Origin: Gammaproteobacteria bacterium
Lineage (GTDB): Bacteria > Pseudomonadota > Gammaproteobacteria > JAABTG01
Reading direction: 5' to 3'
DNA length: 64,000 nucleotides
Assembly: GCA_034522055.1 (NCBI GenBank)
Contig: JAXHLS010000002.1
Coordinates: 1,116,001 to 1,180,000 of the forward strand
Positions 18,546-26,910 of the stretch are shown here, in pieces. Position numbers and translations under genes: made by a program. Numbering within the stretch: position 1 is the first letter of the stretch; every line of letters begins with the position of its first letter. A model generated the notes under the pieces. The model was not told the origin of the DNA and did not search any database. It was given only the letters and a program-made list of their open reading frames with translations.

Positions 18546-19191
18546 CACCCCCTGTCCAGCAGGGGCGCCAACACCGCCGAGCACGTTGTCCAGGATGCGC
18601 CCTGGCCGGCCGCCCTGGGGTGGATGCCGTCATCCTGCATGAGGGCCGGGTCTGCCACGCCCTCCAGCAGAAAGGGTACCAGGGGCACCCCCTGGGCCGC
18701 GGCGACATCGGGGAAGACGGCGGCGAAGCGCTGCGTGTAGACGGGACCGTAGTTGGGGGGATCTGGATCCCCAGCAGCAGCGACCGGCACCGGCGGCCCG
18801 CACCCGTTCCACCATGGCCTCGAGGTTGTCCCGGGTGACCCGGGCGCTAATCCCCCGCAGGCCGTCGTTGCCCCCCAACTCCAGCAGCACCCACGCGGGA
18901 CGATGGCGTTCCGGGGCGGCGTCCAGGCGCGCCAGGCCCCCGCCCGTGGTGTCGCCGCTGATGCTGGCGTTCACCACCCGGTAGGGGCATCTCCCGCTCC
19001 AGGCGGCGCTGCAGCCGCGCCAGCCAGGCCCTCGGCCACCGGGATGCCGTAGGCCGAACTCAGGCTGTCCCCGACCACGAGGATCATCACGGAGCGGGGC
19101 CTTCTGCCGCCCGCAGCCCGGGGGCCATGGCCAGCAGCACCAGTGCCGCGATGGACACCAGCCACAGCATGAACGCCCGGGTAGCGGGCAT
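18545..19191 (-). pseudogene. tesA: TesA-like SGNH lysophospholipase/arylesterase, several frameshifts
   Basis: Pieces of one SGNH hydrolase are read in order on the minus strand in changing frames: a signal peptide (MLWLVSIAALVLLAMAPG), block I VVGDSLSSAYGI, block II SGDTTGGG, block III LELGGNDGLRG and block V DGIHP. At least three one-base shifts separate them. TesA is a periplasmic thioesterase/protease I. The position, divergent from ybbA-ybbP, is the conserved tesA context. With all four active-site blocks intact, sequence error is as likely as decay. Confidence 0.8.
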
Positions 19192-19521
19192 GGTGGATGG
19201 TGGATGGGGACTTCTGCGGCATCTGGACGGTCTCCGGCTATGGGCATGACAACCTATGGTCATGACAACCCCGGCGCGCGGCGGTTCGCCCCAGGAGGCT
19301 ACCCCGAGCCGGTATCGCCCTGGTGCGATGCGCCTGCTAACATCGCGGCCGAAAGGGCCCCTCCTCCACCGATCAAGGGTGCGCACGCGGATAGCTCCGC
19401 CATTACCCCCTGTCCCTGCCCTAGCGCGTAAGACCCGGCCGCTGCCTGGACACTGGCGGTGATCCTTTTGCCCTGAACGCGGGTAAATCCCTGGATGTCT
19501 ATAACCCGAAATGAAACGGAC

Positions 19522-20216
19522 ATGAGTCCTGCTGATGCCATGATAACAGTGGAGGCCGTACGCAAGACGGTGCCGAGCCCCGAGGGTGCGCCTGCATATC
19601 CTCCAGGACATCGACCTCGAGATCGCTCGCGGAGAGACCGTGGCGGTGGTGGGAGTCGGGCTCCGGCAAGCCACCCTCATCGGTCTCATGGCCGGCCTCG
19701 ATTCGCCGACCCATGGCCGTATACTCATCGAGGGCCGTGACCTCGGGGCCCTGGACGAGGACCAGCGGGCCATCCTGCGAGGCGAGTTGGTAGGCTTCGT
19801 GTTCCAGTCATTCCAGCTCATCCACAGCCTCACGGCCCTGGAGAACGTGATGCTGCCCTGGAACTGGCCGGTCCGACGAGCCGGCCCGCCGCGGCGGCCA
19901 CCGCGGAACTCGAGCGGGTGGGCCTGGCACCGCGGCGCCACCACTACCCGAGCCAGCTCTCGGGCGGCGAGCAGCAGCGGGTGGCCATCGCCCGCGCCTT
20001 CGCCACCCGGCCGCCGCGGCTGTTGTTCGCCGATGAGCCTACCGGCAACCTCGACCGTCGCACCGGCCACCAGGTGGAGGAGCTGCTGTTCGAACTGAAT
20101 CGCGAACGGGGCACCACCCTGGTACTGGTGACCCACGACCCCGGGCTGTCTGCCCGCTGCGGGCGGGAGCTGCATCTGGAGGCCGGGCGCATCGTCGGCG
20201 GCGAAGCGGCCGGCGT
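19522..20216 (+). pseudogene. ybbA: YbbA-like ABC transporter ATP-binding protein, frameshifted
   Basis: The start is at ATG 19522 (MSPADAMITVEAVRKTV). The next piece, RLHILQDIDLEIARGETVAV, runs in another frame, and the Walker A loop around 19655-19670 is broken (GSGK in one frame, ATLIG in another). The Q-loop region [19 protein letters not shown] is intact. A second shift near 19890-19920 precedes the ABC signature [15 protein letters not shown] and Walker [13 protein letters not shown]. YbbA and YbbP form an ABC-type complex divergent from tesA in E. coli. The final codons lead into the permease gene. Confidence 0.8.
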
Positions 20217-20287
20217 GAGCCATTCCCCTGTCATGGCGCCTGGGGCTGCGCCTGCTGGCCCGGGAATGGCGGGCCGGCGAGTTACGG

Positions 20288-22723
20288 GTGCTGGCCATGG
20301 CGGTGGTGATAGCCGCCGCCAGCGTCTCCTCCGTGGGCCTCTTCGCCGACCGCGTGCGCGGTGCCCTCCACGGCCAGGCGGCGGAACTGCTGGCCGCTGA
20401 CCAGGTGGTGATATCCCCCGCCCCCATCCCGGAGGACTGGCAACAGGCCGCCACCGCGCGCGGGCTGGACACCGCCCGCACCGTCACCTTCCCCAGCATG
20501 GTGAGCGCCGGCGAGCGCCTCAAGCTGGCGGATGTCAAGGGCGTGAGCGACGCCTATCCCCTGCGGGGCGACCTGATGGTGAGCCGCGAGGCCTTCGGCG
20601 AGGCCACTGCGCGGTCCGAGGGGCCGGAGGCCGGCACGGTGTGGCTGGACACCCGCCTCGCCGCCCCCCTCGAGGTCACTCCCGGCGACCGGGTGCAGGT
20701 GGGCGAGCGCACCTTCACCGTGGCGGCCATCCTGGCGCGGGAACCGGACCGCGGCGGCGACCTCTTCAGCCTCGCGCCACGGCTGATGATGAATATCGCC
20801 GACGTGCCCGCCACCGGCCTCATCCAGCGAGGCAGCCGCGTGACCTACCGGCTGCTGGTGTCCGGCAGCCCCGCGGCGGTGGCCGACTTCCGCACCTGGG
20901 TGGAACCCCGCCTCGGGCGCCGGGCCAGCACCGAGGGCGTCCAGGACGCGCGGCCGGAGATGCGGATGGCCCTGGAGCGGGCCGAACGCTTTCTCGCCCT
21001 CACGGCGTTGATGAGCGTGGTGCTGGCGGGCATCGCCGTGGCCGTGTCCGCCGACCGCCATGCCCGCCGTCACCTCGACGCGGTGGCCATCCTCAAGGCC
21101 ATGGGCGCCACCCAGGGCCGTGTCACCACCACCATCACGGTACAGATGGTCGCCCTCGGCCTGGCGGCCGGCGGTGTGGGGGTGGCCATCGGTTTCGTAG
21201 GCCAATGGGGCCTGGTGCATCTGCTGGCCACCCTGCTGCCGGCGGCCCTGCCGGCTCCCGGCCCCTGGCCGGCGCTCGGTGGACTGCTCACCGCCCTCAT
21301 CACCCTGGCAGGCTTCGGCCTGCCGCCCATCCTGGGGCTGCGCCGCACCCCCCCCATGCGCATCCTCAACCGCAGCCTGGTGGCGCCGCCCGCCGCAGGG
21401 CGGCTGATCTACGTCTCGGCGGTGGCCGCCGTGGTGCTGCTGGCCCTGTGGCTCATCCGCGACGTGCGCCTGGTGGCCTACGCCCTGGGCGGCATGGCCG
21501 GAGCCTTTCTTCTGCTCTCCCTGGTGGCCGCGGCGGCGGTGGCGCTGCTCATCCAGCTGCGCCGGGGCGGCTCGGGCAGCTGGCGCTTCGGCCTCGCCGG
21601 CCTGTCACGCCACCCCGAGGCCAGCGTCATCCAGGTGGTGGCCTTCGGCATGGCGGTACTGGTGATCCTGCTTCTCACGGTGGTGCGCGGCGAGCTGCTG
21701 GCGGTGTGGCAGGAGCGCCTGCCGCCGGACACGCCCAACATCTTTCTCATCAACGTCCAGGCCGAGGAGCGCGCCGCAGTGACCGCCTTCCTGCGCGACA
21801 ACGGCGTGGAGCGGGCCGAACTCTACCCCATGATCCGAGGCCGGCTCACCGCCATCGACGGGCGTCCGGTAACGGCCGGCGACTACGCCAACGCTCGTGC
21901 CCAGCGCCTGGTGGATCGGGAGTTCAACCTGTCCTGGGCCACCCGCCCCCAAGCGGACAACCGCATCGTCGCGGGCCGCTGGTGGACCGCAGACGACAGC
22001 GGCGAGGCCGTGAGTTCGGTGGAGTTGGGGCTGGCCGAGCTGCTGGGGATCGAGCTGGGGGACCGCCTCACTTTCCGCATCGCCGGCCAGGAACTCACCA
22101 CCCGGGTCACCAGCCTGCGCACGGTGGAATGGGATTCCTTCAACGTCAATTTCTTCATCGTCATGCCCCCCGGGGTGCTGGAGGATTATCCCCAGACCTT
22201 CATCACCAGCTTCCACCTCCCCGCCGCCGAGCACCGGGTGCTGGCACGGCTGGTGGAGCACTTCCCCAGCGTCACGGTGCTGGACGTGGCGGCCCTCATG
22301 GCCAAGGTGCGCTCCGTCATGACCCACGCCACCCGGGCCATCGAGTTCGTATTCGGCTTCGCCCTGGTGGCCGCCTTCGCGGTCTTCGCCGCCGCCATCC
22401 AGAGCACCCAGGACGAGCGCCGGCGTCAGACCGCGGTGGTGCGAGTGCTGGGGGGTCGCAAACGAGCAGATCCGCCCTGGGTCTGGCCCTGGAGTTCGCC
22501 ACCTCGAGGAGGCCTGGCCGGGCTGCTGGGGGCGGCGGGCGCCGAAGCCACGGGCTGGCTGCTGGCCCGTTTCGTGTTCGAGCTGCCCTACGACCTGCAA
22601 CCGGCCCTGTGGCTGGCCGGCTCCACCCTCACCGCCCTGGTGCTGGTGTCCGCCGGCTGGCTGGCGAGCCGCCGGGTCGTGGACTCGCCGCCCCTGCTCA
22701 CCCTGCGCGGCGAGCAGGAATAG
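20288..22723 (+). CDS. ybbP: FtsX-like ABC transporter permease, YbbP type
   Basis: This is an 811-residue membrane protein with the start [20 protein letters not shown] typical of YbbP. It has membrane segments near the N-terminus, around residues 240-460 and at the C-terminus, and large periplasmic (MacB-like) domains. The frame is open upstream to 20219 ([17 protein letters not shown]), but no normal start codon is seen there, so I report the GTG at 20288; the true start may lie earlier or be hidden by an indel. A local frame disturbance at about 22455-22505 changes the conserved GG-x-KRQ-like segment and then corrects itself. Confidence 0.85.
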   Translation: MLAMAVVIAAASVSSVGLFADRVRGALHGQAAELLAADQVVISPAPIPEDWQQAATARGLDTARTVTFPSMVSAGERLKLADVKGVSDAYPLRGDLMVSREAFGEATARSEGPEAGTVWLDTRLAAPLEVTPGDRVQVGERTFTVAAILAREPDRGGDLFSLAPRLMMNIADVPATGLIQRGSRVTYRLLVSGSPAAVADFRTWVEPRLGRRASTEGVQDARPEMRMALERAERFLALTALMSVVLAGIAVAVSADRHARRHLDAVAILKAMGATQGRVTTTITVQMVALGLAAGGVGVAIGFVGQWGLVHLLATLLPAALPAPGPWPALGGLLTALITLAGFGLPPILGLRRTPPMRILNRSLVAPPAAGRLIYVSAVAAVVLLALWLIRDVRLVAYALGGMAGAFLLLSLVAAAAVALLIQLRRGGSGSWRFGLAGLSRHPEASVIQVVAFGMAVLVILLLTVVRGELLAVWQERLPPDTPNIFLINVQAEERAAVTAFLRDNGVERAELYPMIRGRLTAIDGRPVTAGDYANARAQRLVDREFNLSWATRPQADNRIVAGRWWTADDSGEAVSSVELGLAELLGIELGDRLTFRIAGQELTTRVTSLRTVEWDSFNVNFFIVMPPGVLEDYPQTFITSFHLPAAEHRVLARLVEHFPSVTVLDVAALMAKVRSVMTHATRAIEFVFGFALVAAFAVFAAAIQSTQDERRRQTAVVRVLGGRKRADPPWVWPWSSPPRGGLAGLLGAAGAEATGWLLARFVFELPYDLQPALWLAGSTLTALVLVSAGWLASRRVVDSPPLLTLRGEQE

Positions 22724-23415
22724 CACCCGGGGACAGGCACCCGGGGGGCACCCGGGGACAGTATACTTTTAGCCCGTGCGCGGAATCGGTGGGTGAATGT
22801 TTCGCCCGCCGTGAGCGCCAGGCATATGATGTGCACGGATAAATGATGGCGGCCTGGCACACCTTCGCGTGAGTTTTTCCGCCACGAACAACAGGCTCTC
22901 GCCAAGAACGCGAAGAACGCGAAGAACGCCAAGAAAGCCTCAGCTTATTGTTTTTCGTTGTATGCGTGCCCTGTCGCGGTTGATAAAAAAGCATTCGTCT
23001 CTCACGGAGGCACGGAGGCACGGAGAATCGAGACGAAAGCGCATTGCTTTCCGTTGGTTATGCGGAACGGGGATCTGTCGCCAAAACAGCCATACAGACC
23101 CAGCCATCTGTCTTTCTCCGTGCCTCCGTGCCTCCGTGAGAGACTGTATTGCAGGCCTGCTTAATATCCCGTGGCTTCAGGGGCAAGACGAACGGCATTC
23201 AGTACCAAGGATGATTCCTGACCGGGCTAACTTGGCGCTCTTGGCGGCTTGGCGAGAGGAACTCTTCTCCTAACATCCACGAATTCCGCCGACTATCCTT
23301 TTGACCTCACCATCTCCGGCGCCATGTCCAGAGCGGCATAGGATGTGTCGACGGGCTGCCTGTGGCCGGCGCGAGTGACCGATCCGGGTAGCCTGGCGGA
23401 GGGGTTACGGGTGCC
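22724..23415. other. 690-bp intergenic region with several repeats
   Basis: No gene of convincing length is present. The first 40 bp carry three direct repeats of a CACCCGGGG unit. From about 22885 to 22935 there are repeats of a GAACGCGAA unit. A perfect long inverted repeat follows (separate entry). Such units are dispersed repeats in many environmental proteobacteria. Confidence 0.5.
22997..23144. repeat. Perfect 31-bp inverted repeat with 86-bp spacer
   Basis: The left arm (22997-23027) and right arm (23114-23144) are exact reverse complements. Each arm contains two or three GGAGGCAC/GTGCCTCC units. A transcript would form a long hairpin; it may be a small mobile repeat rather than a terminator. 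Confidence 0.8.
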
Positions 23416-23565
23416 TTAGCGGCCGCTGTAGAACTCGCGCATCAGGCGCCAGCGGCGGCGGCGCTGGTTTTCCTTGCGGCCCTTGAGGCCCAGGCGCCGC
23501 AGAAGAAACCGCTCCAGGAGGGAGCGGCGTGGGGGCTCGGAGTGCGTGTGGGTCGAGAATATCAT
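23416..23565 (-). CDS. Small Arg-rich protein downstream of bfd
   Basis: A 49-residue frame from ATG 23565 to TAA 23416 begins 12 bp after the bfd stop. The product is very basic (RRSLLERFLLRRLGLKGRKE, then QRRRRWRLMREFYSGR). It has no domain that I know. Its position suggests co-transcription with bfd and therefore iron control. The ribosome binding site is weak, so it could be a chance frame. Confidence 0.4.
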   Translation of the reverse strand: MIFSTHTHSEPPRRSLLERFLLRRLGLKGRKENQRRRRWRLMREFYSGR

Positions 23566-23577
23566 GGTGGTTGGCCG

Positions 23578-23772
23578 TCAGGCGGCGGCCTCGGTCTGCA
23601 TCATGAGTTCACCAAAGGCCTCGTGCATGACCTTGCGGGCGCAGCTGGCGCAACGGCCACAGCAGGTGGCCACGCCGAGTTGCTCGCTTAAGGCGTCCAT
23701 GGAACCAGCGCCGCCATGGACGGCCTCCCGGATTTCACCGTCTGTCACTGCATTGCAGATGCATACATACAT
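23578..23772 (-). CDS. bfd: Bacterioferritin-associated ferredoxin
   Basis: The 64-residue protein has the Bfd [2Fe-2S] pattern: Cys4-x-Cys6 (MYVCICNAVTDGEI) and Cys38-x2-Cys41 in ATCCGRCASC. Bfd delivers electrons to bacterioferritin haem to release stored iron under iron starvation. A Fur-like box lies about 37 bp upstream. The bacterioferritin genes are divergent, only about 200 bp away. Confidence 0.95.
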   Translation of the reverse strand: MYVCICNAVTDGEIREAVHGGAGSMDALSEQLGVATCCGRCASCARKVMHEAFGELMMQTEAAA

Positions 23773-23808
23773 GCCCCACCTCCAGCGCCGTAAACCAGGA
23801 TATTTCCA

Positions 23809-23827
23809 ATGAGAACGATTCGTATTA
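23809..23827. promoter_or_regulatory. Fur-like box upstream of bfd
   Basis: The segment AATGAGAACGATTCGTATT is close to the Fur consensus (GATAATGATAATCATTATC) and sits at promoter distance from the bfd start. bfd is Fur-repressed in many gammaproteobacteria. It may also affect the divergent bfr genes. Confidence 0.65.
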
Positions 23828-23975
23828 TAGACCGTTTTTGCGCCATGTAAAGCCTGCCAGTAGACTTTATGGGACGGGACGGCGAGATAAGGTTACGATG
23901 GGTCTGTTCCCGATGCGCCGCGGCCGGCCACGCGACCCGCGCCCACCTCCATACGAACCAGGGAGTCCAGCCACC

Positions 23976-24446
23976 ATGAAGAGCGAATCCGGAGTCATAA
24001 ACGAGCTGAATCAACTGCTTAAGGACCAGCTCACCACCATCAACCAGTTCTTCCTGCACGCCCGGATGTTGAAAAACTGGGGCCTGGAGGAACTCAACGA
24101 CCATGCCTATGGCTGCTCCATCAAGGCCATGAAGCATGCCGACGACCTCATCGCCCGGGTGCTGCTGTTGGAGGGCCTGCCCAACCTCCAGGATCTGGGC
24201 AAGCTGCTGGTGGCCGAGAATGCCCCCGAGGCCATCAGCAACGACCTCACCCTCCAGACCGGCAACCGCGCCCGCCTGCAGAGTGCCATCGCCCATTGCG
24301 AGGGTGTGCGGGACTACGTCAGCCGCGACCTGCTGGAAGGGATCCTGAAACACACCGAGGAGCACATCGACTGGCTCGAATCCCAACAGTGGCTCATGGA
24401 CAACACGGGGCTGGAGAACTATCTGCAGTCCCAGATGGATGACTGA
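23976..24446 (+). CDS. bfr: Bacterioferritin, haem-binding subunit type with degenerate ferroxidase site
   Basis: The 156-residue four-helix protein is a clear bacterioferritin ([28 protein letters not shown]). Compared with E. coli Bfr, Met52, the axial haem ligand, is kept (KAMKHADD), and so are His54 and the Glu-x-x-His pair in helix D. Glu18 is Gln and Glu51 is Ala, so two ferroxidase ligands are lost. The start ATG at 23976 matches the family start. It is followed 20 bp later by a second bfr of complementary type, so a mixed 24-mer is likely. Confidence 0.93.
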   Translation: MKSESGVINELNQLLKDQLTTINQFFLHARMLKNWGLEELNDHAYGCSIKAMKHADDLIARVLLLEGLPNLQDLGKLLVAENAPEAISNDLTLQTGNRARLQSAIAHCEGVRDYVSRDLLEGILKHTEEHIDWLESQQWLMDNTGLENYLQSQMDD

Positions 24447-24466
24447 CGGACAACGAGGAGCGCGAC

Positions 24467-24952
24467 ATGAAAGGCAATGACAAGGTAATCGCCGAGCTGC
24501 AGAAACTGCTGCGCGGCGAGTTGGCGGCCCGCGACCAGTACTTCACCCATTCCCGCATGTACGAGGACTGGGGCCTGCACCGGCTCTATGAGCGTATCAA
24601 CCACGAGATGGAGGACGAGACCGGCCACGCGGATGCCCTGATCAAGCGCCTCCTGTTCCTGGAGGCCACCCCGGACCTGTCCCAGCTGGACCCACTCCAC
24701 ATCGGCCACGATGTCCCCACCATGCTGAAGAAGGATCTGGAGGTGGAGTACGCGGTCATCGCCAACCTGCGCCAGGCCATGGCGGTGTGCGAGCAGGAAC
24801 AGGACTACCAGACCCGGGAGATCCTCCAGCAGATGCTCGCCGACACCGAAGAGGACCACGCCTACTGGCTCGAGATCCAGCTCGGCCTCATCGAGCGCAT
24901 CGGGCTGCCGAATTACCTGCAGTCCCAGATGAGGAGCGCATCACAGCCCTAG
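24467..24952 (+). CDS. bfr: Bacterioferritin, ferroxidase subunit type lacking the haem methionine
   Basis: The 161-residue protein starts [20 protein letters not shown]. The ferroxidase ligands are present: Glu18, Glu51 and His54 in [13 protein letters not shown], and Glu/His in [10 protein letters not shown]. The residue aligned with the haem ligand Met52 is Thr. It would therefore oxidise and store iron while the partner supplies haem. It ends just before a strong terminator. Confidence 0.93.
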   Translation: MKGNDKVIAELQKLLRGELAARDQYFTHSRMYEDWGLHRLYERINHEMEDETGHADALIKRLLFLEATPDLSQLDPLHIGHDVPTMLKKDLEVEYAVIANLRQAMAVCEQEQDYQTREILQQMLADTEEDHAYWLEIQLGLIERIGLPNYLQSQMRSASQP

Positions 24953-24970
24953 GGGCAGGCGCATGACACG

Positions 24971-24996
24971 CGAAAAGGGCCCGCCGGGCCCTTTTT
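24971..24996 (+). terminator. Rho-independent terminator of the bfr operon
   Basis: A GC hairpin (AAAAGGGCCC, GCC loop region, GGGCCCTTTTT) with a T-run begins about 18 bp after the second bfr stop. Confidence 0.88.
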
Positions 24997-25274
24997 CGTA
25001 TCTGCTCCTGCCGATACCTGGGCTATACCGGGCCGACGGCATCTCCCTGATGATGGATATCCTGAACAGTACCACCCTGTCCCTGGAGTGGGCCCACGAC
25101 GAGGACCATGGCCCTGGCGAGGGCGGCCCCGGCGAGGATGCCGCCACCCCCACGGTGCAGCTCGCCGTCGAATCCTGATCCCGGCCGCGGCCATGCTGCG
25201 GGCGTGCCGATCCCGGTTGGCCCGTGGGCTATGCTTATCTTCGATCCCGACCTTCACACAGGAGCCGCCACGCC

Positions 25275-25748
25275 ATGAAATACCTCTTTCTGTTGCTCGC
25301 CCTCACCGCCGCGTTGCCCGCCGCGGCCACCGCCAACCCAATCGTGGATGTCCAGTGGACCGCCGACACGGGCCAGGGCGCGCCAACAAATGAGATGATG
25401 CGGGCGGCCGTGAATGACGCATTCCATCATCAGGCGGCGCGCTGGCTGCCGCCGGGGGCACGACTCGAGGTGCGGATCCAGTCCTTCGGGCGGGCAGGCC
25501 GTGCCGAACCCTGGGGGCCTCCCGCCTACGGTCATGTGCGTTTTCTTCGCGGGGTGCGCTCACCGGGCATGCAGCTTCGCTACCGTGCCTACGACCCCGC
25601 CCGCGGCCTGTGGCTCACGGGGGAGCAGCGCATCGTCCACCAAGCCCCCCTGCCGGCGGCCGCACGTAGCGGAGCGCACCGCCCCTTCGCCCACGAGCGC
25701 TACATGGTGGCCCGGTGGATACGCCAACTGGGGCAGCGGATGCGTTGA
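25275..25748 (+). CDS. Exported DUF3016-like protein
   Basis: The ATG at 25275 follows AGGAG. Residues 1-20 are a signal peptide (MKYLFLLLALTAALPAAATA). The mature protein of about 137 residues (NPIVDVQWTADTGQGAPTN, RLEVRIQSFGRAGRAEPWG, HERYMVARWIRQLGQRMR) resembles DUF3016 proteins, short periplasmic proteins of unknown role. No catalytic motif is visible. Confidence 0.65.
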   Translation: MKYLFLLLALTAALPAAATANPIVDVQWTADTGQGAPTNEMMRAAVNDAFHHQAARWLPPGARLEVRIQSFGRAGRAEPWGPPAYGHVRFLRGVRSPGMQLRYRAYDPARGLWLTGEQRIVHQAPLPAAARSGAHRPFAHERYMVARWIRQLGQRMR

Positions 25749-25759
25749 GGTGAAAGTCG

Positions 25760-25900
25760 CGAGGCCTCTATGTTGGGGTTCGTACCTCACCCCAACCTAC
25801 CCTCCGGGCCAATTCATCCCGTAGGTTGGAGTGAGCCCGCGAACTCCAACGCAATCATTTGGCCCCATCGTGTTGGGGTGCGTTCCTCACCCCAACCGGC
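25760..25900. repeat. GTTGGGGT / ACCCCAAC palindromic repeat units
   Basis: Two copies of a GTTGGGGT...CCTCACCCCAAC palindrome surround a third diverged unit (GTAGGTTGGAGTGAGC). They look like a small dispersed intergenic repeat. Confidence 0.55.
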
Positions 25901-26581
25901 TCAGCACTCGGACCAGCGGCGCACCAGGTTGTTGTAGAGGCCGGTGAGGCGTACCAGATGGGCTTCGTCGTCGCCGTACTGCTCCCGCAGGGCCATCAGG
26001 GCCATATCCATTTCGAACAGGTGGCGGCGATTCTCGGTGTCTTTCACCAGGCTCTGCATGAACATATAACAGGCCAGCCGTTCGCCACCGGTGACCGCCG
26101 TAACTTCGTGGATGGAACCCGACGGATACACCACCAGGCTCCCGGCGGACAGCTTGACGCGGTGGGTGCCATAGGTGTCCTCGATGGAGAGTTCCCCGCC
26201 TGCGTAGTCCTCGGGCTCGGAGAGGAACAGGGTGGCCGAGACGTCGGTACGCAGATAGCTGCCGTCCGGCAGAGGCCTCAGGGTGCTGTCGGTGTGCAGG
26301 CCGTAGCGGTTGGTGGCACCGGTATAGCGGTTGAAATTGGGCGGCAGGATCTTGTACGGCAGGGCCGCGGTGATGAGCAGGGTGCTGCGATTGAGCGCCC
26401 GCATGACGGTGGCCCGCAACTCCGGCAGGACGGGCGAGTCCTCCGCCAACTGCTGGTTCTGTTTGGCCAGCCGGGCCTGGGGGCCGGCGCTGATCCCCTG
26501 GGACCAGTTCGCCTCGCGGAGCCGGTCACGCACGGCGGCCAGCTCCTCCGGCGTCAAAACGTTATCGATGGTTACGACCAT
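25901..26581 (-). CDS. PKHD-type Fe(II)/2-oxoglutarate hydroxylase (PiuC/YbiX family)
   Basis: The 226-residue product has the double-stranded beta-helix dioxygenase ligands His96-x-Asp98 (GLHTDST) and His158 (GSIHEVTAV), with Arg168 for 2-oxoglutarate. The N-terminus MVVTIDNVLTPEELAAVRDR is typical of YbiX/PiuC. These genes usually sit next to TonB-dependent siderophore receptors of the Fiu/PiuA class, as here, and are iron-regulated. The natural substrate is unknown. Confidence 0.9.
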   Translation of the reverse strand: MVVTIDNVLTPEELAAVRDRLREANWSQGISAGPQARLAKQNQQLAEDSPVLPELRATVMRALNRSTLLITAALPYKILPPNFNRYTGATNRYGLHTDSTLRPLPDGSYLRTDVSATLFLSEPEDYAGGELSIEDTYGTHRVKLSAGSLVVYPSGSIHEVTAVTGGERLACYMFMQSLVKDTENRRHLFEMDMALMALREQYGDDEAHLVRLTGLYNNLVRRWSEC

Positions 26582-26910
26582 GGCGCTATACTATCCAATG
26601 TGGCGGCGGCGGACATCCCCACCCCTTCCCGGGACGCCGTAATCGGACGGCCAGTATATGAAGTGGCGAGAGCCCTTCAGGAACGGGCCGGACCATGCCG
26701 TGAATCCTTGAAGCCGCACGGTTGGACGGCCGCTCGCCCTTGACGCCGCCATGCTTCAGGAAAACGCCGGGCTGTGCCGCGTTTTCCACGTGAGCCATGG
26801 GTGGGCCGGGCAGCCGTCGCGTAAACGGCTCGAATGTGTGAGCCCGACCCGGGCTCGGACCGGGTCGGGCGCTGCTGATTCATTCCAGGACGGTTTGAAT
26901 CGGCGCTTCG
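26582..26910. other. Intergenic region between the hydroxylase and the TonB receptor
   Basis: No gene is supported in these 329 bp. A strong inverted repeat at 26841-26870 (AGCCCGACCC...GGGTCGGGC) lies about 40 bp past the end of the receptor gene and may terminate it, although no T-run follows. Confidence 0.5.

Noticed and set aside
24963-25178. Possible 71-codon gene after the bfr operon
   Set aside because: Its first part is the terminator hairpin. A shorter frame from about 25050 has no conserved features, so it is not reported.
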